DNA of 64,000 nucleotides from the NCBI RefSeq assembly GCF_001691415.1, contig NZ_LRRR01000001.1:434001-498000 (forward strand). Direction: 5' to 3'. The translations under genes were made by a program, and so were the position numbers. This stretch comes from Pararhodobacter sp. CCB-MM2 (GTDB taxonomy: Bacteria; Pseudomonadota; Alphaproteobacteria; Rhodobacterales; Rhodobacteraceae). Positions 56,312 to 64,000 of the stretch are shown here, in pieces (positions within the stretch are counted from its first letter, which is position 1; every line of letters starts with the position of its first letter). The notes beneath the pieces were generated by a model. The model was given only the letters and a program-made list of their open reading frames with translations. It was not told the origin of the DNA and did not search any database.

Positions 56312-57126
56312 AGGGCATGACACTTTCCGCCCTTCTGGGCCTTTTCATCACCGGGTTGTTCTTCGCGGCCGCCATCCTTGCCCCGTGGATCGCGCCCTAT
56401 GGCATGTCCGAGATCGTCGGCGACATCTGGGAGCCGTCCTCGGCCGACTTCTGGCTGGGCACCGACAACCTTGGCCGGGACCTGCTGACGCGCATGATCT
56501 ACGGCGGGCGCAACACGATCTTCGTGGCCTCGGCCGCGACGGCGGTGTCGTTCTGCCTCGGCTCGATCCTCGGCTTCACGGCCGCCGTCTATGGCGGTTG
56601 GGTCGATCAGGCCATGTCGCGCTTCAACGACCTCGTCATGTCGATCCCGACGCTGATCTTCGCGCTGGTGGTGCTGTCGGTCATGCCGGTCACGCTGCCG
56701 ATCCTGATCCTCGTCATGGGGCTTCTGGATTCGACCCGCGTGTTCCGCCTGTCGCGGGCCGTTGCCGTCGACATCAACGTCATGGATTACGTCGAGGCCG
56801 CCCGCCTTAGGGGCGAAGGCCAGCGCTGGGTCATCTTCCGCGAGATCCTGCCCAACGCCCTGTCGCCGCTCGTCGCCGAACTGGGCCTGCGCTTCATCTT
56901 CGCCATCCTCTTCATCTCGACCCTCTCGTTCCTTGGCCTCGGCATCCAGCCGCCGGCAGCGGATTGGGGCGGCATCGTGAAGGAGAACCGCGAGGGCATC
57001 GTCTACGGCATCCCGGCAGCCCTGATCCCGGCGGTGGCAATCGTCACCCTGTCGATCTCGGTCAACCTGGTCGCTGACTGGGCGCTGAACCGCACCACCA
57101 GCCTGAAAGGAGGTCGCGGTGCCTGA
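56308..57126 (+). CDS. Peptide ABC transporter permease (DppC/OppC-like)
   Basis: 272 residues, six helices. Opening block WLGTDNLGRDLLTRMIYGGRN is the family signature; the EAA loop is EAARLRGEGQRWVIFREILP, followed by FLGLGIQPPAADWGGIV. Coupled to permease 1 (ATGA) and overlapping the ATPase start by 8 bp. Confidence 0.94.
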   Translation: MKGMTLSALLGLFITGLFFAAAILAPWIAPYGMSEIVGDIWEPSSADFWLGTDNLGRDLLTRMIYGGRNTIFVASAATAVSFCLGSILGFTAAVYGGWVDQAMSRFNDLVMSIPTLIFALVVLSVMPVTLPILILVMGLLDSTRVFRLSRAVAVDINVMDYVEAARLRGEGQRWVIFREILPNALSPLVAELGLRFIFAILFISTLSFLGLGIQPPAADWGGIVKENREGIVYGIPAALIPAVAIVTLSISVNLVADWALNRTTSLKGGRGA

Positions 57127-58756
57127 TAACCTTCTGGAAATCAAGAACCTCCGGATCGAGGCGACGGTCTATGCCCCGGGCGAAAAGCCGCGCGACGTCG
57201 TCATCGTCGACGATGTCTCGCTCTCGCTGGCGCGGGGCAAGGTGATGGGCCTGATCGGCGAATCCGGGGCCGGCAAATCGACCATCGGCCTTTCCGCCCT
57301 GTCCTACGGGCGCGGCGGGATCCGGCTGTCGGGTGGCGAGATCCGGCTGAACGGCAAGCAGATCCGGGGCGCCTCGCCGTCGGTTCTGCGCTCACTCCGG
57401 GGCAAGGAAGTCACCTATGTCGCGCAATCGGCGGCGGCGGCTTTCAACCCGGCGAAGAAGCTCATGGAGCAGGTGACGGAGGCCGCGCTCAAGCACGGCG
57501 TCATGTCCAAGGACGAGGCCGAGAAGCGCGCGGTCGAGCTGTTCCGCACGCTGTCGCTGCCGGACCCCGAGAACTTCGGCAACCGCTATCCGCACCAGGT
57601 CTCGGGCGGACAGCTGCAGCGCGCGATGACCGCCATGGCGCTCTGCCCGAAGCCGGACCTCGTGATTTTCGACGAGCCGACCACGGCCCTTGATGTGACG
57701 ACCCAGATCGACGTGTTGGCGGCCATCAAGACCGCCATCGCCGAGACCGGCGTCGCCGCGCTCTATATCACGCACGATCTGGCTGTCGTGGCGCAAGTCT
57801 CGGACGAGATCATGGTGCTGCGCCACGGCAAGATGGTCGAGCATGGCACTGTCCAGCAGATCATCGAGGCCCCGCGTGAGGAATACACGCAGGCGCTGAT
57901 CTCGGTGCGCTCGATCGAGCATGAGCAGATGCAGCCTACCCCGGCGCCGCTGCTCAAGGTCGACGGTGTCTTCGCGCGGTACGGTTCGATGTCGAAGGAC
58001 GTGCTGTCCGATGTCTCGGTCGAGCTGCATCCGGGCCAGACGCTGGCCTTGGTCGGCGAATCCGGTTCCGGCAAATCGACCATGGCGCGGGTGATCACCG
58101 GCTTGCTGCCTCCGCGGCAGGGTGAGATCACCTTTGACGGCAAACCCCTGCCCCCGGCCCTGAAGCAACGCTCGCGCGAAGAGCTGCGCGAGTTGCAGAT
58201 GATCTACCAGATGGCCGATGTCGCGATGAACCCGCGCCAGACGGTCGCCACGATCATCGGCCGCCCGTTGGAATTCTACTTCGGCCTGCGCGGTCGCAAG
58301 CGGGATGAACGGGTGCAGGAGTTGCTCGATGCGATCGAACTGGGCAAGGGCTTCGGCGACCGCTATCCGGCCGAGCTGTCCGGCGGCCAGAAGCAACGCG
58401 TTTGCATCGCCCGAGCGCTGGCGGCGAAGCCCAAGCTGATCATCTGCGACGAGGTCACCTCGGCGCTGGATCCCTTGGTCGCGGACGGCATCCTGAAGCT
58501 CTTGCTCGACCTGCAGAAGCGCGAAGGCGTGGCCTACCTGTTCATCACCCATGACATCGCGACGGTCCGCGCCATCGCCGACAGCATCGCGGTGATGTAT
58601 CAGGGCCGCGTCCAGCGCTACGGGCCCAAAGATCAGGTGCTCAGTCCACCCTTCGACGATTACACCGACCTCCTGCTCTCGTCGGTGCCGGAGATGGAGC
58701 TCGGCTGGCTGGAAAAGGTGCTCGCCCATCGCAAGATGACCAGCGCCGGCAACTGA
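57119..58756 (+). CDS. Fused peptide ABC transporter ATPase (DppD-DppF type)
   Basis: 545 residues containing two full ABC domains. Domain 1: Walker [10 protein letters not shown], signature VSGGQLQRA, Walker [13 protein letters not shown]. Domain 2 (from about residue 280): Walker [10 protein letters not shown], signature LSGGQKQRV, Walker [13 protein letters not shown]. This fusion replaces separate DppD and DppF and powers the permease pair. GTG start with AAGGAGG 5 bp upstream. A stable hairpin follows the stop. Confidence 0.95.
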   Translation: MPDNLLEIKNLRIEATVYAPGEKPRDVVIVDDVSLSLARGKVMGLIGESGAGKSTIGLSALSYGRGGIRLSGGEIRLNGKQIRGASPSVLRSLRGKEVTYVAQSAAAAFNPAKKLMEQVTEAALKHGVMSKDEAEKRAVELFRTLSLPDPENFGNRYPHQVSGGQLQRAMTAMALCPKPDLVIFDEPTTALDVTTQIDVLAAIKTAIAETGVAALYITHDLAVVAQVSDEIMVLRHGKMVEHGTVQQIIEAPREEYTQALISVRSIEHEQMQPTPAPLLKVDGVFARYGSMSKDVLSDVSVELHPGQTLALVGESGSGKSTMARVITGLLPPRQGEITFDGKPLPPALKQRSREELRELQMIYQMADVAMNPRQTVATIIGRPLEFYFGLRGRKRDERVQELLDAIELGKGFGDRYPAELSGGQKQRVCIARALAAKPKLIICDEVTSALDPLVADGILKLLLDLQKREGVAYLFITHDIATVRAIADSIAVMYQGRVQRYGPKDQVLSPPFDDYTDLLLSSVPEMELGWLEKVLAHRKMTSAGN

Positions 58757-58775
58757 GCCCTTCAACACACATTGC

Positions 58776-58806
58776 GCGCCCTGTCTGGTCCGTCTAGACA
58801 GGGCGC
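58776..58806 (+). terminator. Hairpin at the end of the peptide transporter operon
   Basis: Perfect 11-bp stem GCGCCCTGTCT (58776-58786) with AGACAGGGCGC (58796-58806), 9-nt loop, but no T tract follows; either a weak terminator or a 3' stabiliser. Confidence 0.6.
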
Positions 58807-58828
58807 CAATCATTTCAGGGACCAAGCC

Positions 58829-59455
58829 ATGTCCGACGCCCAAGACCGCCCGCAGCTCTACCTGATCACCCCGCCCTCCTTCGAGGTCGAGGAGTTCGCG
58901 CCGAAACTGGCCCGGATCTGTGATGCCGTGGAGGTGGCCTGCCTGCGCCTCGCGATGGCCAGCGGTGACGAGGACGAGATTTCGCGCGCGGCCGACCAAC
59001 TGCGCGAGCTAGCCCATGCCCGCGATATACCGCTGGTCATCGAGCGCCACGCGCTGCTGGTCGAGAAGCTGGGCCTCGACGGCGTCCACCTGCCCGAAGG
59101 CGCGCGCGACCTGCGCAAGCTGCGCAAGACGCTGGGTGACGATGCCATCATCGGCGCCGGCTGCGGCACCTCGCGCCACGACGGCATGGCCGCGGGCGAA
59201 GCGGGCGCGGATTACGTGAGCTTCGGCCCCGTCGGCGACAGCGCCCTCGGCACCGGCCAACGCGCCGAGCCCGAGCTCTTCGCCTGGTGGACCGAGATGA
59301 TCGAAGTCCCAGTCGTAGCTGAAGGCGCGCTGACGCCGGCACTGGTAGAAACCCTCACTCCGATCACCGATTTCTTCGCTGTCGGCCCCGAGATCTGGAG
59401 CACCGAGGATCCGCTCGCCGCCCTGAAAACGCTGATCGCGCCGATGATGGGCTGA
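58829..59455 (+). CDS. ThiE/TenI-like thiamine phosphate synthase family protein
   Basis: 208-residue TIM-barrel protein. Seen: LYLITPP at the start, a GCGTSRHDGMAAGEAGADYV stretch equal to the GxSxHxxxEA block, and VSFGPVGDS. The pyrophosphate-loop end (VAEGALTPALVETL) is weaker than in true ThiE, and no other thi gene is near. It could be a paralogue with another substrate. Confidence 0.78.
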   Translation: MSDAQDRPQLYLITPPSFEVEEFAPKLARICDAVEVACLRLAMASGDEDEISRAADQLRELAHARDIPLVIERHALLVEKLGLDGVHLPEGARDLRKLRKTLGDDAIIGAGCGTSRHDGMAAGEAGADYVSFGPVGDSALGTGQRAEPELFAWWTEMIEVPVVAEGALTPALVETLTPITDFFAVGPEIWSTEDPLAALKTLIAPMMG

Positions 59456-59572
59456 GGAGGGGTTTCGCCCTCGACGCTGGCGCGCTCGGGCGACCGGGTT
59501 CAGGGGGGCTCTGCCCCCCTCTTTGCTGCGCAAATTCACCCCCCGGGATATTTAGGGAGCAAAGATGAGGGG
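59455..59572 (+). repeat. Composite intergenic repeat, copy B
   Basis: Same modular order as the copy at 2748: GAGGGGTTTCGCCCT, GGGCGACC, hairpin GGGGGGC-TCT-GCCCCCC (59503-59519), and core CACCCCCCGGGATATTTA then GGGAGCAAAGATGAGGGG (59537-59572). The hairpin plus CTCTTT may also end the ThiE-like transcript. Confidence 0.75.
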
Positions 59573-59611
59573 AGCCTTTGCGGCGGTCCTGACAATTTGA
59601 CTCAAATTGCG

Positions 59612-59665
59612 CATCTTTACTCCTTAAATATCCTCGGGGGAGCGCAGCGGGGGGCAGTGCCCCCC
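59612..59665 (-). repeat. Composite intergenic repeat, copy C (inverted)
   Basis: Minus strand reads GGGGGGCACTGCCCCCC (59665-59649) then CTCCCCCGAGGATATTTAAG, GAGTAAAGATG (59612). It faces copy B head-on; a CAATTTG-ACT-CAAATTG palindrome (59593-59609) lies between them. Confidence 0.72.
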
Positions 59666-59723
59666 TCGCCGGTTGCCAATCGTGGGCCCGCCGGGTAAGC
59701 GGGCGCGAAAAGGGATATCAGCC

Positions 59724-60473
59724 ATGCGCGCATTGGACACGGAACTCGGATCGGCCCCGCTGATGGTGCTCACGCGCCCGCAGATGGGCGAGAACATCGG
59801 CGCCGCCGCGCGCGCCATGCTGAATTTCGGGCTCGAGCACATGCGCCTCATCGCCCCGCGTGATGGCTGGCCCAACCCCAATGCCGTCGCCATGGCCTCG
59901 GGCGCCTCCAAGGTGATCGACAATGCTGCCGTCTTCCCGGACGTGGCCGAGGCCGTCGCGGATTGCGATTATGTCTATGCCACCACCGCACGCAGCCGGG
60001 GCCTCGTGAAGCCCGTGCTCACGCCCGAGGCCGCCATGGCCGAGGCGCGCGCGATGATCGCGGCGGGAAAGCGCGTCGCTGTCATGTTCGGACCCGAGCG
60101 CGCGGGGCTGGAAAATGATGACGTGGCCCATGCCAATGCGATCATCACCGTGCCCGTGAACCCCGAATTCTACTCGCTCAATCTCGCGCAATGCGTGCTG
60201 CTGACCGCCTATGAATGGAGCCGCCAGTCCTCGGAGGTCGAGGGCGTGCGGCTGGAGCTTGCGGGCACCGATCTCGCCACGCAGGTCGAGATCGAGAAGC
60301 TGGGCGATCATTTCGAGGAAAAGCTGGAGGATACCGGCTTCTTCTTCCCGCCCGAAAAGGCCCCCCACATGAAGCTCAACCTGCGCAACATGCTGGGCCG
60401 CTGGGGCATGACCCGCTCGGAAGTGCAGACCCTGCACGGCGTCCTGCGGCAATTGGTGCGCCCGCGCGGGTAA
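59724..60473 (+). CDS. TrmJ-type RNA 2'-O-methyltransferase (SpoU family)
   Basis: 249-residue SPOUT enzyme. Motifs: RPQMGENIGAAARAMLNFG (motif 1), VAVMFGPERAGLENDDV (motif 2) and NPEFYSLNLAQCVLLTAYE (motif 3), with a helical C-terminal extension as in TrmJ, which methylates tRNA position 32. AAGGGA precedes ATG 59724. It sits 72 bp before heme A synthase. Confidence 0.92.
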   Translation: MRALDTELGSAPLMVLTRPQMGENIGAAARAMLNFGLEHMRLIAPRDGWPNPNAVAMASGASKVIDNAAVFPDVAEAVADCDYVYATTARSRGLVKPVLTPEAAMAEARAMIAAGKRVAVMFGPERAGLENDDVAHANAIITVPVNPEFYSLNLAQCVLLTAYEWSRQSSEVEGVRLELAGTDLATQVEIEKLGDHFEEKLEDTGFFFPPEKAPHMKLNLRNMLGRWGMTRSEVQTLHGVLRQLVRPRG

Positions 60474-60545
60474 ATCCTGTCGCCGCGCACCCTTGATACC
60501 CCCCGATCCGCGTCCTAGCTTGGCCGCTGCTCAAGGAGTTTGACG

Positions 60546-61685
60546 ATGGCGAAACGCCCCATCTTCGAGGAAACCGCCGCCCCCGGCCCCGCCGTCGCCC
60601 CGGCAAGACGCGCGAGCATCGAGGCCCCCTCGGGCGCGCGCCGCGCGATCCGGGTCTGGCTCGGCATCCTGTTCCTCATGGTCGCAGCAATGATCGCCGT
60701 CGGCGGCCTGACCCGCCTCACCGATTCCGGCCTGTCGATCACCGAATGGAAGCCGCTCTCGGGCGCGCTGCCGCCGATGACCGAAGCCGACTGGCAGGCC
60801 GAGTTCGATCTCTACCAGCAGATCGACCAGTTCCATCTGATGAACGCCGACATGTCCCTGTCCGAGTTCAAGTCGATCTACTGGTGGGAATGGTCGCACC
60901 GCCAGCTGGGCCGCGCCGTGGGCCTTGTCTGGGCGATCGGCTTCCTTGGCTTCCTTGCGCTGCGCAAGATCCCCACGGGCTGGACCGGACGGCTGATCAT
61001 CCCCGGCGCGCTCGGCGGCCTGCAGGGCGCGATCGGCTGGTGGATGGTGTCCTCGGGCGTCGTGTCCGGCGAGGGCGTGACCTCGGTCGCCTCCTACCGC
61101 CTCGCCACCCATCTGGGCCTCGCCTTCATCATCCTGGGCGTGCTGGCCTGGTACATGCTGCTGCTCGGCCGACCGGAAGCGCAGCTGCTGCAAGCCCGTC
61201 GCTCACGCGAGGCGAAGCTCTTCTCGCTCGGCACCGGGCTCATGCATTTCGCCTTCCTGCAGATCCTGCTGGGCGCGCTGGTCGCCGGCATCGACGCCGG
61301 CCGCGGCTATACCGACTGGCCGCTGATGGGCGGCTCGTTCCTGCCGCCGGCGATGTGGGAGCTTACGCCCGTCTGGCGCAACCTGTTCGAAAACGACGGC
61401 ACCGTGCAGTTCATCCACCGGATGTCGGGCTATCTGCTGTTCGTCTTCGGCGTAATCGCCTGGAACCGCGGCCGCCGCTCCAGCTATGCGCCGACGCGCA
61501 CGGCCTTCCACGCCGTCCTCGGCGCGCTGCTGGTGCAGATCGTGCTCGGCATCGTCACCGTCATGCATGGCGCGCCGCTGGAACTGGGCCTCGCCCACCA
61601 GCTGATGGCTGTAATCCTCTGGGTGCTGATCCTGCGCGCCCGCTACCTCGCCCAGTATCCGCTGGGCGGCACCATTCGGGGCTGA
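60546..61685 (+). CDS. ctaA: Heme A synthase (COX15/CtaA type 2)
   Basis: 379-residue membrane enzyme oxidising heme O to heme A for aa3-type cytochrome oxidase. Eight helices; ligand histidines in EWSHRQLGRA, ATHLGLAF, FIHRMSGYL and LAHQLMAV; LTDSGLSITEWKPLSG and YTDWPLMGGSFLPP are COX15 signature blocks. AAGGAG lies 8 bp before the ATG. ctaB and cox genes are not in this window. The next gene starts 2 bp after the stop. Confidence 0.95.
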   Translation: MAKRPIFEETAAPGPAVAPARRASIEAPSGARRAIRVWLGILFLMVAAMIAVGGLTRLTDSGLSITEWKPLSGALPPMTEADWQAEFDLYQQIDQFHLMNADMSLSEFKSIYWWEWSHRQLGRAVGLVWAIGFLGFLALRKIPTGWTGRLIIPGALGGLQGAIGWWMVSSGVVSGEGVTSVASYRLATHLGLAFIILGVLAWYMLLLGRPEAQLLQARRSREAKLFSLGTGLMHFAFLQILLGALVAGIDAGRGYTDWPLMGGSFLPPAMWELTPVWRNLFENDGTVQFIHRMSGYLLFVFGVIAWNRGRRSSYAPTRTAFHAVLGALLVQIVLGIVTVMHGAPLELGLAHQLMAVILWVLILRARYLAQYPLGGTIRG

Positions 61686-61687
61686 TT

Positions 61688-63157
61688 ATGACCGCATACG
61701 ACAACATCGTCGCGCATGAGCGCACCACCTGGTCGCTGGCGCAGGTCATGGGCCGGCTGGGTTGGGACCAGGAAACCATGATGCCCCGCGGCGCCGCCGA
61801 GCAGCGCGGCGAGGAGATGGCGGCGATGGAAGAAGTCCTGCATGCCCGCCGTACCGATCCCCAGCTGGGCGAATGGCTGGAGACGGCCGAGGCCCCCGAT
61901 GCCAAGGGCGAGGCGATCCTGCGTCACGTCCGCCGCAGCTATCAGCGCAACACCCGCGTGCCGGCGAAGCTGGCGGCGGAGCTGGCGCGCGTGACCTCGG
62001 TCGCGCAGGGCACTTGGGCCGAGGCCCGCGCGCGCGATGACGTCGCGCATTTCCTGCCGACGCTGACCCGGGTGATTGACCTCAAGCGCGAGGAAGCCTC
62101 GGCTCTGGCGCAGAATGGCGATCTCTACGACGCCCTCTTGAACGATTACGAACCCGGCATCACCGGCGCCGAGATCGGCGCCATTTTCGGCCGGATGCGG
62201 ACCCGTCTGGTCGCCTTGCGCGAAAAGGTGCTGGGCTCGGCCAAGCAACCGGCGCCGCTGATCGGCGAGTTCAACCGCGAGGGCCAGTTGCGGCTCACCC
62301 GCCAACTGGCCGAAACCTTCGGCTATGACCTGAGCCACGGCCGGGTCGATCTGGCCGTCCACCCCTTCTCCTCGGGTTCGGGCGCGGATGTGCGCATCAC
62401 CACCCGCGTGAACGAGACCGATCCGTTCAACTGCTTCTACTCGACGATCCACGAGGTCGGTCACGCCTGCTACGAGCAGAATATCGACGCGGATTACCGC
62501 TTCTCGCCGCTGGGTGAAGGCGTGTCGATGGGCGTGCACGAGAGCCAGAGCCGCATCTACGAGAACCAACTGGGTCGCTCGCGCGCCTTCACCGGATGGC
62601 TGCACGGCGCGATGACGCATGAATTCGGCGACCTCGGTATGGACCGCGACGCCTTCTTCGGTGCCGTCAACCGCGTGCAGCCGGGCTTCATCCGCACCGA
62701 GGCCGACGAGGTGCATTACAACCTGCACATCATGATGCGCTTCGATCTGGAGCGCGCGCTGATCGCCGGTGACCTGCAACCCGCCGATCTGGAAGCCGCC
62801 TGGAACGACCGCTTCTTCAAGGATTTCGGCGTGGCGGTGGATCGCCCCTCGCACGGGATGTTGCAGGATGTGCATTGGTCGGTGGGCCTGTTCGGCTATT
62901 TCCCGACCTACTCGCTGGGCAATGTCTATGCGGGCTGCCTGATGAAGGCCCTGCGCAAGGATCTGGTCGGCATCGACACCGCGCTGGCCGAAGGCAAGCC
63001 GACCGTCGCCACCGCCTGGCTGCGCGAGAAGCTCCAGCAACACGGCGGGTTGCGCGAGCCTCGCGACACCATCGCCCATGCCTGCGGCTTCGAGCCCTCG
63101 GAAGGGCCGCTTCTGGACTATCTGGAAGCGAAGTTCGGCGAGTTGTACGGGGTCTGA
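61688..63157 (+). CDS. Carboxypeptidase M32
   Basis: 489-residue zinc metallocarboxypeptidase. Zinc motif HEVGH at about residues 255-259 and the third ligand in SMGVHESQSRIYEN; other family blocks VHPFSSGSGADVRITTR and FFGAVNRVQPGFIRTEADEV. Removes C-terminal residues broadly in the cytosol. Joined to ctaA with 2 bp spacing, so co-transcribed. A terminator follows. Confidence 0.95.
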   Translation: MTAYDNIVAHERTTWSLAQVMGRLGWDQETMMPRGAAEQRGEEMAAMEEVLHARRTDPQLGEWLETAEAPDAKGEAILRHVRRSYQRNTRVPAKLAAELARVTSVAQGTWAEARARDDVAHFLPTLTRVIDLKREEASALAQNGDLYDALLNDYEPGITGAEIGAIFGRMRTRLVALREKVLGSAKQPAPLIGEFNREGQLRLTRQLAETFGYDLSHGRVDLAVHPFSSGSGADVRITTRVNETDPFNCFYSTIHEVGHACYEQNIDADYRFSPLGEGVSMGVHESQSRIYENQLGRSRAFTGWLHGAMTHEFGDLGMDRDAFFGAVNRVQPGFIRTEADEVHYNLHIMMRFDLERALIAGDLQPADLEAAWNDRFFKDFGVAVDRPSHGMLQDVHWSVGLFGYFPTYSLGNVYAGCLMKALRKDLVGIDTALAEGKPTVATAWLREKLQQHGGLREPRDTIAHACGFEPSEGPLLDYLEAKFGELYGV

Positions 63158-63178
63158 CGCCTTGGGCTTGGCATGACA

Positions 63179-63210
63179 AAGGGCGGCTCTCTGTGGAGGG
63201 CCGCCCTTTT
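63179..63210 (+). terminator. Rho-independent terminator of ctaA-M32 unit
   Basis: AAGGGCGGC (63179-63187) with GCCGCCCTT (63200-63208), then TTTG; a part of the loop can also pair. Confidence 0.85.
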
Positions 63211-63233
63211 GAGTATTTGGGACAAGGTGAGGA
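63211..63233 (+). repeat. Degenerate core of the intergenic repeat, copy E
   Basis: GAGTATTTGGGACAAGGTGA follows the terminator directly and ends at the stop codon of the opposing gene. It resembles GAGGATATTTnGGAGYAAAGATGA with several changes. Confidence 0.4.
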
Positions 63234-64000
63234 TCAGGCGACTTGCCCGGCAGCCCAGCCGGACGACCAGGCCCATTGGAAATTGTAGCCGCCGAGCCAG
63301 CCGGTTACGTCCACGACTTCGCCGATGAAATAGAGGCCGGGCACTTCGCGCGCCTCCATCGTCTTCGCGTCGAGCGCCTTGGTGTCGACCCCGCCCAAGG
63401 TGACCTCGGCCGTGCGGTAGCCCTCGGTGCCGTTGGGGATGAGCTGCCAGCGATGGACCGCATCGCCGAGCTTCTGCAGCGCGGCCTTGGATTGCGTGGC
63501 GAGCTTGCCCGAGAGCCCTGCCCGCTCGGTGATCGAGCGCGCCAGTTTCTCGGGCAGATCGAGGGCGTTGGCGAGTTCCTTGGCGCCTTTCTCGGCGCGG
63601 GCGTCCGTGGCCTCCTGCGCCAGATCGCGGCCGGCGGCGAGGTCGACGGAGATCGCCTGCCCCTCGCGCCAATAGCTCGAGATCTGCAGGATCGACGGGC
63701 CTGAGAGCCCGCGGTGCGTGAACAGGAGCCCCTCGTCGAAGGCGATCTTCGCGCCCTGCAGACCCACCCGCGCCTGTACCGAGAGGCCGGCCAGCGCCTT
63801 CATCCCCTCGAGCTGCGCATCGGTGAAGGTCAGCGGCACGAGACCCGGCCGCGTCTCGATCAACGGCAGCCCGAAGCTGCGGGCGATGTCATAGCCGAGC
63901 CCCGTCGCGCCCATCTTCGGGATCGATTTGCCGCCGGTGGCGACGATCACCGAACCGGCCTTGAGCGGGCCCTGATCGGTCTCGACCGTGAAGCCGGGTT
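63234..64000 (-). CDS. BaiN/HI0933-type NAD(P)/FAD-dependent oxidoreductase (5' end outside window)
   Basis: C-terminal 255 residues of a flavoprotein of the HI0933/BaiN family; the reading frame continues past the window edge, and about 140 N-terminal residues with the FAD-binding GxGxxG are missing. Seen: VIVATGGKSIPKMGATGLGY, PLTFTDAQL, LFTHRGLSGPSILQIS, TLGGVDTKALDAKTME and the closing GLYFIGEVVDVTGWLGGYNF with QWAWSSGWAAG, which is the FAD-contacting C-terminus. Function is not settled; some relatives reduce bile-acid or related substrates. Confidence 0.92.
   Translation of the reverse strand, partial: PGFTVETDQGPLKAGSVIVATGGKSIPKMGATGLGYDIARSFGLPLIETRPGLVPLTFTDAQLEGMKALAGLSVQARVGLQGAKIAFDEGLLFTHRGLSGPSILQISSYWREGQAISVDLAAGRDLAQEATDARAEKGAKELANALDLPEKLARSITERAGLSGKLATQSKAALQKLGDAVHRWQLIPNGTEGYRTAEVTLGGVDTKALDAKTMEAREVPGLYFIGEVVDVTGWLGGYNFQWAWSSGWAAGQVA

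Overview
The window is about 64 kb of GC-rich chromosomal DNA with dense, short-spaced genes and no insertion sequence, prophage, CRISPR array, tRNA or rRNA that I could find. Gene content and order point to an alphaproteobacterium of the Rhodobacteraceae/Paracoccaceae (Rhodobacter, Paracoccus and Roseobacter relatives). The main evidence is the dusB(nifR3)-ntrB-ntrC-ntrY-ntrX-trkA-trkH-hfq-hflX block, an NtrC that lacks the sigma-54 contact loop, a HemA-type 5-aminolevulinate synthase with an FNR-type box upstream, a Tat-exported TRAP binding protein and a form II (CoxL-like) molybdenum hydroxylase. I cannot name a genus or species from the sequence alone.

Layout: 1-2.7 kb holds the end of a form II CO-dehydrogenase-like operon (L then M subunit). 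2.9-6.5 kb has a DUF454 protein and a three-gene TRAP transporter. 6.5-16.5 kb is housekeeping: an MFS permease, ribosomal protein L25, peptidyl-tRNA hydrolase, hemF, edd, an rRNA methyltransferase and a coupled PIN protein. 16.8-22.5 kb is more accessory: an MDR oxidoreductase, a secreted polysaccharide-lyase-like protein, a cytochrome P450, two unknown membrane proteins and an M20 dipeptidase. 22.7-28.8 kb carries a secreted DUF4189-like protein, hemA, a RodZ-like protein, ispG and an orphan FliG-like protein. 28.8-40.8 kb is the long leftward block for nitrogen regulation, potassium uptake and Hfq. 41.0-45.6 kb holds ispD-ispF-pgpA-cinA, then amtB, coq10-like and hpt. 45.6-51.5 kb mixes a frameshifted Sel1 protein, an orphan methyltransferase, a degenerate alpha/beta-hydrolase-like protein, pyrC, a Flp-pilin-like peptide and an amidase. 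51.7-58.8 kb has a CocE/NonD-type hydrolase and a complete Dpp/Opp-type peptide ABC transporter. 58.8-64 kb has a ThiE-like protein, a TrmJ-type methyltransferase, heme A synthase, an M32 carboxypeptidase and the end of a BaiN/HI0933-type flavoprotein.

Several genes share a theme of heme, respiration and oxygen response: hemF, hemA (with an FNR-type box), heme A synthase, a ubiquinone-binding Coq10-like protein and cytochrome P450. The most interesting item lies between ispG and the fliG-like gene. There a perfect FNR box sits 41.5 bp upstream of a predicted start for a leftward transcript of about 108 nt. That transcript folds into two hairpins that both present the anti-Shine-Dalgarno-like hexaloop CCUCCC, the second being an intrinsic terminator. 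This looks like an oxygen-regulated small RNA, possibly carrying an 18-codon reading frame. Other notable observations are a dispersed intergenic element (five copies), a G7-tract frameshift in a Sel1-repeat gene, CtrA-like boxes at the fliG-like and Flp-like genes, and several enzymes lacking expected key residues.
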